A DNA stretch of 7,806 nt from Thermoleophilaceae bacterium (GTDB lineage Bacteria; Actinomycetota; Thermoleophilia; Solirubrobacterales; JACPNS01). The notes beneath the pieces were generated by a model, which had not been told where the DNA came from, made no database searches, and saw nothing but the letters and a program-made list of their open reading frames with translations. A program made the position numbers and the translations under genes. The stretch spans positions 1-7,806 of the forward strand of contig JAEMRJ010000106.1 of assembly GCA_016463365.1 (NCBI GenBank), written 5' to 3'. Shown here in pieces: positions 1-5,649 of the stretch; the stretch's first letter is position 1, and every line of letters starts with the position of its first letter.

Positions 1-2
1 GC

Positions 3-1097
3 CCGTTCGAGGTCGTCGTCAAGACGATGGCCGCCGGAGTGAACTTCAACAACGTCTGGGCCGCCATGGGCGAGCCGGTCAGCGTCTTCCGCTACCACCC
101 CGAGGACCACCACATAGGCGGATCGGACGCGTCCGGAATCGTCTGGAAGGTCGGCGAGGGCGTGACTCGCTGGAAGCCCGGCGACGAAGTCGTCGTCCAC
201 TGCAACCAGGCCAGCTACGAGGATGTCGAGGTCCACGGACTCGACCCGCTTGCGGCTCCGAGCCAGCAGATCTGGGGTTACGAGACCTCATGGGGCAGCT
301 TTGCTCAGTACTTCAAGGTGCAGGCTCAGCAGCTGCTCTCCAAACCCAAGAGCCTCTCCTGGGACGAAGCCGCGAGCTACGGACTCACCTACTTCACCGC
401 CTACCGCATGCTGCTCGACCGCGCCAAGATCCAGGGCGGAGACAAGGTCCTGATCTGGGGCGCCGCCGGCGGCCTCGGCGTTTTTGCCACGCAGCTGGTC
501 AAGATGGCCGGCGGCAAGAGCGTCGGCGTTGTCAGCAGCGACGAAAAGGGCGAGCTCGTCAAACGCCTCGGCGCCGAGAACTACATCAACCGCGGCGACT
601 ACAAGCTGCAGCGCGTCGGCGGAGAGACCCCCGAAGAAGAGAAGGCGCGCTTCAAGGAGTCACGTCGCTTCGGCAAGGACGTCGCTGAGATGCTCGGCGG
701 AGACCCCGACATCGTGTTTGAGCATGTCGGCAAGGCGACCTTCCCGACCAGCGTGCTGGTTGTCAAGCCGTTCGGCAAGGTCGTGATCTGCGGAGCCACC
801 AGCGGTTACAACCTCGACTTCGACGTGCGTTACCTGTGGATGCGCCAGAAGGAGATCCTTGGCAGCCACTTTGCCAACGCGTGGGAAGCCACGAAGGCCA
901 ACGCGCTGATCGAAGACGGTCAGGTCAGCCCGGTGCTGTGGCAGACGATGGGATTCGACAAAGTCCCGGACGCACACCAGATGCTGCGCGACAACAAACA
1001 CCTTGGAAAAATTGCGATTCTCGTTGGAGCGACCGAAGAAGGTCAGGGCCGCACGGCCGAAGGTCCCAGCGCGATTCGTGCAGAAGTCGGAGGCTGA
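3..1097 (+). CDS. ccr: Crotonyl-CoA carboxylase/reductase, C-terminal part (5' end outside window)
   Basis: This enzyme reductively carboxylates crotonyl-CoA to ethylmalonyl-CoA with NADPH and CO2; it is the defining step of the ethylmalonyl-CoA pathway and is cytoplasmic. The reading frame is open from base 3, so the start lies upstream. The visible 364 residues compare with a usual length of roughly 430-450. It is a zinc-free medium-chain dehydrogenase/reductase fold. The fragment has NFNNVW (residues 14-19), GSDASG, the WGYET motif (91-95), the glycine-rich nucleotide loop WGAAGGLG (152-159), FGKVVICGATSG and GSHFAN (287-292). The Asn, Glu94 and His289 in these motifs match residues described for CO2 binding in enoyl-CoA carboxylase/reductases; Tyr93 stands where some members have Phe. 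The GYE form and the overall wording resemble Rhodobacter-type Ccr. A short polar tail follows the last conserved strand. It heads an operon with the next two genes, 5 bases from the first. Ordinary enoyl reductases lack this CO2-site set, so the call is firm. Confidence 0.93.
   Translation, partial: PFEVVVKTMAAGVNFNNVWAAMGEPVSVFRYHPEDHHIGGSDASGIVWKVGEGVTRWKPGDEVVVHCNQASYEDVEVHGLDPLAAPSQQIWGYETSWGSFAQYFKVQAQQLLSKPKSLSWDEAASYGLTYFTAYRMLLDRAKIQGGDKVLIWGAAGGLGVFATQLVKMAGGKSVGVVSSDEKGELVKRLGAENYINRGDYKLQRVGGETPEEEKARFKESRRFGKDVAEMLGGDPDIVFEHVGKATFPTSVLVVKPFGKVVICGATSGYNLDFDVRYLWMRQKEILGSHFANAWEATKANALIEDGQVSPVLWQTMGFDKVPDAHQMLRDNKHLGKIAILVGATEEGQGRTAEGPSAIRAEVGG
1089..1093 (+). promoter_or_regulatory. 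Ribosome binding site GGAGG for the ABM-like gene
   Basis: GGAGG sits within the last codons of ccr, nine bases before the ATG at 1103. This is the clearest Shine-Dalgarno site in the window. It decides the start of the small downstream gene, whose frame is also open far upstream inside ccr. Confidence 0.7.
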
Positions 1098-1102
1098 CGA
1101 AA

Positions 1103-1438
1103 ATGGCAAAAGCAGTAGAAGTCGCGTGGAACCTCACGCCTTTCCGCAGTGATCAGTTCTGCGACATCCTCAAGCCCTACGCCGAGCGCGTGATCAATTA
1201 CGGCGCGACGGGATTCCTGGTCGTGCGCCAGGCCGATGACGAGCTGATCGTCAAGCAGTACGCCTGGTTCGAGAACAAGGAGGATTGGGACCGCTACTGG
1301 AACTCCGAGCTGATGCAGGAGTGCCGCACCCGACTGCTCGGCCACTACGCCGTCCCGGTGCTCTACACCTGGCAGGAAGTCGTGAGCTTCGGTCAGCTTC
1401 CCGACGAGGTCTCGGTCCCGAGCGAAGTAGAGGCCTAG
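1103..1438 (+). CDS. Small dimeric alpha/beta-barrel protein, ABM (antibiotic biosynthesis monooxygenase)-like
   Basis: A 111-residue soluble protein with no signal peptide or membrane segment. A first strand (VEVAWNLTP, residues 5-13) leads into a helix (about 16-31). The strands GFLVVRQ and ELIVKQYAWF (about 37-56) follow, then the helix KEDWDRYWNS (59-68) and a last strand VLYTWQEV (86-93). This beta-alpha-beta-beta-alpha-beta order and the Trp/Tyr-rich helix after the central strand are typical of ferredoxin-like dimeric alpha/beta-barrel proteins such as ABM domains. I judged this by pattern, not by a profile search. Members include cofactor-free quinol monooxygenases, haem-degrading enzymes and proteins of unknown role, so no reaction is assigned. 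The ATG at 1103 is chosen because of the GGAGG site nine bases upstream and because upstream sequence in the same frame is out-of-frame ccr. It lies 5 bases after ccr and 6 bases before the hydrolase gene, so all three are very likely co-transcribed. Confidence 0.75.
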   Translation: MAKAVEVAWNLTPFRSDQFCDILKPYAERVINYGATGFLVVRQADDELIVKQYAWFENKEDWDRYWNSELMQECRTRLLGHYAVPVLYTWQEVVSFGQLPDEVSVPSEVEA

Positions 1439-1444
1439 AGCTCC

Positions 1445-2263
1445 ATGACTGCCAGGAACGGAGAGAGCGGCAAGTCGCCGATGCTCCTGCTCCACGGCTT
1501 CACCGGCACGCCGGTGATGTGGGACCCCGTGCTCCCGTACCTGGAGATGCACCACGAGTGCGTCGCGATCAACCTTCCCGGCCACACCGGCGGTCCCGCT
1601 TTCACAGATCCCAAGGATCACATCGCGAACGCCTTTGTCGATGTCGTCGAAGAGCAGATGGATGCGCTCGGCTGGGAGCGCGCTCACATCGTCGGAAACT
1701 CGCTCGGCGGTTGGCTCTCGCTGCTGCTCGCCGATCGCGGTCGCGCGTTGAGCACCGTGGCGATCGCGCCCGCCGGCGGCTGGCAGCTGAACAGCGCCGA
1801 GACGCGCCGCGCCGTCCGCCTGTTCAATCAGATGCACTACAGCGCCGCGATCCTCAGACCGCTCGCCATTGAACTCGCAAAGCGTCCGCGCGGTCGCATG
1901 CTGACCTTGCGCGACGCGGTGGCCTTCCCCGAGCGGCTGCCCGGTCCGCTGGCAGTGCAGTGGATCGAGGCGATCCTGGACACGCCGGCCTGGAAGCTTC
2001 TGCTCAAGAATGCGCCCAACGTCAACGCACCGACCGCGATGGACGGCCTTGAAGGCCACGTGCGCATCGCCTGGGGCACGAAGGATCGGATCCTTCCGTT
2101 CAAGCGCTACTCGCCAGGCTGGAAGGCAGTGCTGCCAGACGCCGACTGGGTCACGCTCGAGGGCATGGGCCACGTGCCGATGTCAGACGACCCCGCGCTG
2201 ATCGCAAAGACGATCCTCGAGGTCAGCACCGCTCAGACGAGCGACGTTGTCGAGCCTGACTAG
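1445..2263 (+). CDS. Alpha/beta hydrolase, soluble, third gene of the ccr operon
   Basis: A 272-residue alpha/beta-hydrolase-fold enzyme of normal length for the family and without a signal or membrane segment, so it is probably cytoplasmic. The oxyanion-hole strand LLLHGFTG is at residues 14-21. The nucleophile elbow GNSLGG places Ser86, the probable acid is Asp214 in WGTKDRILP, and the catalytic His243 is in GMGHVPM. This complete Ser-Asp-His set indicates an esterase, thioesterase or C-C bond hydrolase; the substrate cannot be told from sequence. A helical cap lies between about residues 110 and 200. The ATG follows the ABM-like gene by 6 bases. GAGG at 1430-1433 is a modest ribosome site 11 bases upstream, and translation is probably coupled. 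Its place behind ccr suggests action on a metabolite or CoA ester of that pathway, which is inference. It is more distant from the two anchored hydrolases further right than those are from each other. Confidence 0.85.
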   Translation: MTARNGESGKSPMLLLHGFTGTPVMWDPVLPYLEMHHECVAINLPGHTGGPAFTDPKDHIANAFVDVVEEQMDALGWERAHIVGNSLGGWLSLLLADRGRALSTVAIAPAGGWQLNSAETRRAVRLFNQMHYSAAILRPLAIELAKRPRGRMLTLRDAVAFPERLPGPLAVQWIEAILDTPAWKLLLKNAPNVNAPTAMDGLEGHVRIAWGTKDRILPFKRYSPGWKAVLPDADWVTLEGMGHVPMSDDPALIAKTILEVSTAQTSDVVEPD

Positions 2264-2267
2264 TTCA

Positions 2268-2292
2268 CTCCGCTAGCCCTGCGCAAGCGGAG
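2268..2292. terminator. Possible bidirectional terminator hairpin between convergent genes
   Basis: A perfect seven-base inverted repeat, CTCCGCT (2268-2274) and AGCGGAG (2286-2292), encloses an 11-base loop. It lies just past the stop of the alpha/beta hydrolase gene and covers the last codons and stop of the convergent clpS gene. No run of T follows on either strand, so it would be a non-canonical terminator. The position is right for stopping transcription from both sides, but a stem this short can arise by chance in GC-rich DNA. Confidence 0.35.
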
Positions 2293-2572
2293 CCATCGTG
2301 AGGCCGAAGTCTGCGAGTTGTTCCCAGTAGAGCTCGGCCGTTTCCAGCTGACCCGACCAGACCGTTGCGCGGCCGGCGTTGTGAATCTCGTCGGCAAATT
2401 CGTAGCCGCGACCGATGGTGACGCCCGGCAGCGTGCGCGAAAGCATCATCGCGACACCGTCAAACGTGTTGTGGTCATCGTTCTTGACGATGATGTGCCA
2501 GAGACCGCCAGGTCCGAGGCCGGGGCCTCGAGTGATCGGCTTCTCAATCGTCTCGCTGGTCATGACGGACAT
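2273..2572 (-). CDS. clpS: ClpS-family ATP-dependent Clp protease adaptor
   Basis: ClpS adaptors bind proteins with bulky N-terminal residues and hand them to ClpA/ClpC-ClpP for degradation (the bacterial N-degron pathway, cytoplasmic). This 99-residue protein has a flexible Gly/Pro-rich N-terminus (about 1-24) and then the ClpS core, starting with WHIIVKNDDHNTFDGV. Asn31, Asp32 and Asp33 align with the N-degron-binding Asn-Asp-Asp of E. coli ClpS, and His64 in EIHNAG with its pocket His. Phe37 falls where E. coli has its gatekeeper Met. The C-terminal WSGQLETAELYWEQLADFGLT matches the usual last helix. The ATG at 2572 begins one base after the upstream gene's stop, implying translational coupling; another ATG three codons later is possible. 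The frame is open further upstream, but that stretch is antisense-like and lies inside the metallo-hydrolase gene. No strong Shine-Dalgarno is seen. Pairing with a metallo-hydrolase is unusual. Confidence 0.87.
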   Translation of the reverse strand: MSVMTSETIEKPITRGPGLGPGGLWHIIVKNDDHNTFDGVAMMLSRTLPGVTIGRGYEFADEIHNAGRATVWSGQLETAELYWEQLADFGLTMAPLAQG

Positions 2573-2573
2573 T

Positions 2574-3428
2574 TTAGGCGGATTTTTCTGCATCTGCTGC
2601 CGCTTTTTTTGCCCAGTAGCGCTCGAGGCCTGCGTAATTGTGTTCGACGGGCAGTGAACCCACGAGCGACTCGGCGACATCCGGGGGAACGGTTTCCAGC
2701 TTCGCCTCAAAGTCACGCATGAAGTCCTCTTCACTGCAGCTGCGCGCCAGGTCCGCGAGCCGGCGCAGCTCCTGCTTCGCGGCTTCGATCGAGTCGAGCA
2801 CATCGGGCACGCGGCCAAAGTGCGTCAGGCCCAGCGTCGACGGCACAGGGTCGTGCTCGGCGAGCCGGTCGAGTGATGCGATCCAGGCGTCGATGTCGAC
2901 CTCTGGCGGCGGCGTGGACACGACTCGTAGATCAAATCCGTGGATCGTCTGACCGACCAGATCGCCAACGAGCGCGTACTCGGTCTCCTGATGGAACCAG
3001 GCCATGTGATGGCCGGAGTGCCCAGGCGTGTGGATGGCCTCGAAGCCCTCGACCACGTCGCCGTCGGCGACGGCGTGGATGTTGGCCTCGGGCACGGGTA
3101 TGACCTCGCCCCACTTGGCCATGTCATCGCCGTAGATGCGGGTGGCGCTGGCGATCAGCCGCGATGGATCGACCATGTGCGGCAGTCCCACCTCGTGGAT
3201 GTAGACCTGGAGGTCCGGATAGTGCTCGACCAGACGACCGGTGCCGCCGGCGTGGTCCAGGTGCACGTGGGTGAGCAGGACTGTGCTCGGTACCAGATCA
3301 CCGAGGGCGCTGATCACGTGACCAATCGACGACTCCGGACCGGGATCGATCAGCACGTTTTCGTAGCGGTGGCAGGCGATCGAACGCTCGATGCCCTGGA
3401 AGCGCGTGTCAATTATTTCGAAACTCAT
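2574..3428 (-). CDS. Metallo-beta-lactamase-fold hydrolase (glyoxalase II-like)
   Basis: A 284-residue metal-dependent hydrolase of the MBL fold, probably cytoplasmic since no signal peptide is visible. The metal-binding motif HVHLDH gives His54, His56, Asp58 and His59. His137 in HTPGHSGH, Asp156 in VGDLVG and His203 in LTHFG complete a two-metal site like that of glyoxalase II and related thioesterases. The substrate is not determinable; lactonases and lipid or CoA-thioester hydrolases share these motifs. Residues about 205-284 form a charged, mostly helical tail, longer than in minimal members. The ATG at 3428 begins MSFEIIDTRF, the natural first strand. The frame stays open 52 codons further upstream, but that stretch crosses the divergent oxidoreductase gene and looks like shadow sequence. 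There is no good Shine-Dalgarno; a TACTCT box sits nine bases before the ATG. It ends one base before clpS, so the two form an operon. Confidence 0.88.
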   Translation of the reverse strand: MSFEIIDTRFQGIERSIACHRYENVLIDPGPESSIGHVISALGDLVPSTVLLTHVHLDHAGGTGRLVEHYPDLQVYIHEVGLPHMVDPSRLIASATRIYGDDMAKWGEVIPVPEANIHAVADGDVVEGFEAIHTPGHSGHHMAWFHQETEYALVGDLVGQTIHGFDLRVVSTPPPEVDIDAWIASLDRLAEHDPVPSTLGLTHFGRVPDVLDSIEAAKQELRRLADLARSCSEEDFMRDFEAKLETVPPDVAESLVGSLPVEHNYAGLERYWAKKAAADAEKSA

Positions 3429-3437
3429 ATGTGCGCC

Positions 3438-3447
3438 AGAGTACCGT
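3438..3447. promoter_or_regulatory. Candidate back-to-back -10 boxes in the divergent gap
   Basis: On the minus strand TACTCT (3443 to 3438) lies nine bases before the metallo-hydrolase ATG. On the plus strand TACCGT (3442-3447) lies nine bases before a TTG (3457) in frame with the oxidoreductase. Both fit the TAnnnT pattern of sigma70-type -10 boxes, and they share two base pairs. No convincing -35 is seen for either. If real, the transcripts would have nearly no leader and the two promoters could not both be occupied at once. Confidence 0.3.
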
Positions 3448-3471
3448 TCGGACCGATTGCGAGCCTCCGCA

Positions 3472-4686
3472 TTGACGACCTCCAGCGACAAACACGACGC
3501 GATCGTGATCGGCGCGAGTCTGGCCGGATGCACGACTGCAGTCCTGCTTGCCCGCGCGGGCGCTTCGGTGCTGCTGATCGACAAGCAACCCGAGATGAGC
3601 GCCTACAAGGTTGTCTGCGGGCACTACATCCAGTCCTCCGCGATCCCGACGATCGAACGGCTCGGACTGCTTGAGCCGATGATGGCGGCAGGCGCACTGC
3701 GCTCTCCACCACGATTCATCTCGGACGAAGTCGTGGTCGGTCCGGTTGAGCCGGAAGTCGTCGAGCCGCCGATCAATCTGCCGCGAAAGAAGCTGGATCC
3801 GATGTTGCGAGAGCTCGCCAGCGGCACTCCCGGAATCGAGTTGCGCATGGGCGCAGCGCTTGAATCGATCGAATCGCTCCGACCGGGCGAGTGCCGGATT
3901 CAGCTGAAGAACGCCAACGGCTCGCGCGAGCGCGTGGCCGCCCGGTTGCTGGTTGCCGCGGACGGTCGTGACTCGACCTTTGCGAAACTCAGCAAGGCGC
4001 GCACGCTGCGAACGAAGAATGGCCGCTTCAACTACTCGCCTTTCTACACCGGCCCTGCGCCGGATGCATGGCCGGCAACCTCAACCTATTTCATGGGCGA
4101 ACAGTGGGCTGGCGCATTTCCGACCGCCGACGGCCTGACCGGTTACTACCTGATGCCGACCAGAGATCGGCTCGAAGAGTTCAAGGCCGACCTTGAAGGC
4201 GCCTGCCTGCGGATGATTTCCGAGCTGCCCGCGGCTCCTCCGGTTGAACAGCTGACGCTCGCCGGCCCGATCGTCGGCAGACTTGACATGTCAAACCAGT
4301 GGCGCAATCCCGTCAGACGTGGTGCGGCGTTGGTCGGCGACGCCGCGTTCTCGATCGATCCGCTCGCCGGCATCGGCTGCGGCTGGGCCTTTCAGTCCGG
4401 GGCGATGCTCGCCGACGAAGTCGCGCCGGCGCTGGTCGCAGGCGAGTCGCTGTCCGCACCGCTGCGCAGCTTCCGGCGAAAGGTCAGTGCGCTCATCGTC
4501 CCTCACACGCTGCAGATCATCGGCTACTCGCGCGGCCGCGAGCTCAATTCGTTCGAGCGGTTCGTGATGCGCCGGGCAGCGCGCAGCGCGGGTGTCGAGA
4601 AAGAATTCATCGCGCTGGTGACGCGCAACGTCTCGCCGTTCAGACTGATGGGCCCCAGAGCGACCGTCACGCTCCTACGCGGCTGA
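3472..4686 (+). CDS. FAD-dependent oxidoreductase (group A monooxygenase / geranylgeranyl-reductase-like)
   Basis: A 404-residue flavoprotein of the p-hydroxybenzoate-hydroxylase fold, whose members are hydroxylases, epoxidases, halogenases and prenyl reductases. The N-terminal dinucleotide fold has VIGASLAG (residues 12-19) followed by the acidic end of strand two, LLIDKQ (Asp37). The middle position of the usual GxGxxG is Ser16. The second FAD motif LVAADGRDST carries Asp164-Gly165, and the third, ALVGDAAFSIDPLAGIGCG, carries Gly289-Asp290. Together these make a group A-like flavoenzyme likely; the substrate is unknown. No clear halogenase motif is seen. The C-terminal 70 residues are basic and may contact a membrane or lipid, which is inference. 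The TTG at 3472 (MTTSSDKHDAIVIG) is preferred because it places the FAD fold right at the N-terminus. The TTG at 3457 and an ATG at 3391, which would overlap the divergent gene, are alternatives. The 3' end overlaps the convergent hydrolase gene by 12 bases. Confidence 0.83.
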   Translation: MTTSSDKHDAIVIGASLAGCTTAVLLARAGASVLLIDKQPEMSAYKVVCGHYIQSSAIPTIERLGLLEPMMAAGALRSPPRFISDEVVVGPVEPEVVEPPINLPRKKLDPMLRELASGTPGIELRMGAALESIESLRPGECRIQLKNANGSRERVAARLLVAADGRDSTFAKLSKARTLRTKNGRFNYSPFYTGPAPDAWPATSTYFMGEQWAGAFPTADGLTGYYLMPTRDRLEEFKADLEGACLRMISELPAAPPVEQLTLAGPIVGRLDMSNQWRNPVRRGAALVGDAAFSIDPLAGIGCGWAFQSGAMLADEVAPALVAGESLSAPLRSFRRKVSALIVPHTLQIIGYSRGRELNSFERFVMRRAARSAGVEKEFIALVTRNVSPFRLMGPRATVTLLRG

Positions 4687-5607
4687 CGCCGGCGCGCGTC
4701 CGAGCAGCCGTTCGAGCGCATCGACGATCTGATGCGGGTTCTTTGCCGGCAGCTGATGGTCGCCCTCGATCTCGACGATCGTGGAACCGGCCAGACCCTC
4801 CGCAAGGCGCCGCGCATTGCGCAGGGTGACCGTCTGATCGTCGCGGCCGTGCACGATCAGCGCAGGAGCGCTGGCGCGCTTCAGGTTGCGCGTGATCATG
4901 CGCTCGGTGTCGTTGAACTGGATCCGGTCGTTGGCAAGGGCGCGAACGCTGGTGTGCCGGGCAAGCACCGAAACTGCGACCTTGCGCTCGGCCGCGTGAT
5001 CGGCTCCGTCGCCGTAGGCCATCAGAGCGCCCTGCTGGGCGGCGTACTTGCGCAGTATCCGCAGGAAGAACAGGTCGAGGATCTGGCACACCCCCGGGCG
5101 CTCGACCCACTGGATCAGCCGCGCCTGCCGGATGCGCTGCTCATGCACGCGGGTGCCTCCGGCAGCGGGCGCGAGCAGAAGCATGGCCTCGACAAATTCG
5201 GGCTTGCGGATCGCGAGCCCGAGCGCAGCCAGTCCGCCGAACGAGTGGCCGACCACAACCGCGCGCTCCACGCCGAGCGTGCCTGCGGCCTCGACGATCC
5301 CGTCGAGCTGCTTGCTGAACTCCTGCGGCGCGCCTTCGGACCACGCGTAGCCCGGTCGGTCGAAAGCGATCGTGTGATGACCGGTCAGCTCAGCGCGAAC
5401 GCGGTCAAAGTCCCGGCAACTGCCCGGCATCCCGTGAATGAAGATGATCGGCGTGCCCTCACCCACGGTCTCGAGGTAGTGGATCGGACCGTTCGCGGTA
5501 TCGATGATCCCGCCGCCCGCCGGCGGCCTGCGCGGCAGTCGCCCGACCACAAGGTTCAGGACTGCAAGGGCGCAGAGGAGCGCTGCGATGACATAGATGG
5601 CGATCAT
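4675..5607 (-). CDS. Membrane-anchored alpha/beta hydrolase (second of a tandem pair)
   Basis: A 310-residue alpha/beta hydrolase. Residues 1-22 form one hydrophobic helix starting almost at the first residue, most likely an uncleaved membrane anchor. After it comes the linker GRLPRRPP (23-30). The oxyanion-hole segment IHGMPGS is at 58-63. The nucleophile Ser122 is in GHSFGG, the acid Asp257 (or Asp256) in HGRDDQTV, and His284 in EGDHQLP, so the triad is complete. The FDRPGYAWS motif (82-90) is typical of epoxide hydrolase, haloalkane dehalogenase and lipase-like members, but the Ser nucleophile argues for an esterase or lipase rather than a dehalogenase. If the positive linker stays inside, the domain could be cytoplasmic; topology is unresolved. 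The gene lies 42 bases downstream of a close paralog and is probably co-transcribed with it. No clear ribosome site precedes the ATG. The last codons overlap the convergent oxidoreductase gene by 12 bases. Confidence 0.85.
   Translation of the reverse strand: MIAIYVIAALLCALAVLNLVVGRLPRRPPAGGGIIDTANGPIHYLETVGEGTPIIFIHGMPGSCRDFDRVRAELTGHHTIAFDRPGYAWSEGAPQEFSKQLDGIVEAAGTLGVERAVVVGHSFGGLAALGLAIRKPEFVEAMLLLAPAAGGTRVHEQRIRQARLIQWVERPGVCQILDLFFLRILRKYAAQQGALMAYGDGADHAAERKVAVSVLARHTSVRALANDRIQFNDTERMITRNLKRASAPALIVHGRDDQTVTLRNARRLAEGLAGSTIVEIEGDHQLPAKNPHQIVDALERLLGRAPASAA
4680..4710. terminator. Weak candidate hairpin at the overlapping 3' ends
   Basis: CGGCTG (4680-4685) and CAGCCG (4705-4710) are perfectly complementary. 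Inside them ACGC (4686-4689) can pair with GCGT (4696-4699), leaving a six-base loop and a five-base bulge. The structure spans the oxidoreductase stop and the last codons of the convergent hydrolase. There is no T-run. It could slow or end transcription from either side, but GC-rich DNA makes such pairings common. Confidence 0.22.
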
Positions 5608-5649
5608 GCAGAGGGTCGAGGTTGTGTACGCACGCCCGGCACGCGTGGT

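Noticed and set aside
836..1102. Upstream in-frame extension of the ABM-like gene
   Set aside because: It lies entirely inside ccr in another frame and reads as Arg/Pro/Gln-rich shadow sequence. The GGAGG site and conserved core fix the start at 1103.
1043..2173. Long minus-strand open frame (376 codons)
   Set aside because: It is antisense to ccr, the ABM-like gene and the hydrolase, which have clear motifs. Its translation has no recognisable domain and is rich in Arg, Gly, His and Val, as expected from GC-rich antisense.
2940..3674. Plus-strand open frame of 244 codons
   Set aside because: It covers the metallo-hydrolase gene in antisense and then the oxidoreductase in a wrong frame. No motif is seen.
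5608..5649. Separate promoter or terminator between the tandem hydrolases
   Set aside because: There is an eight-base palindrome CACGCGTG at 5640-5647, but no TAnnnT box at a fitting distance, no T-run and no stable longer stem. I treat the pair as one operon.
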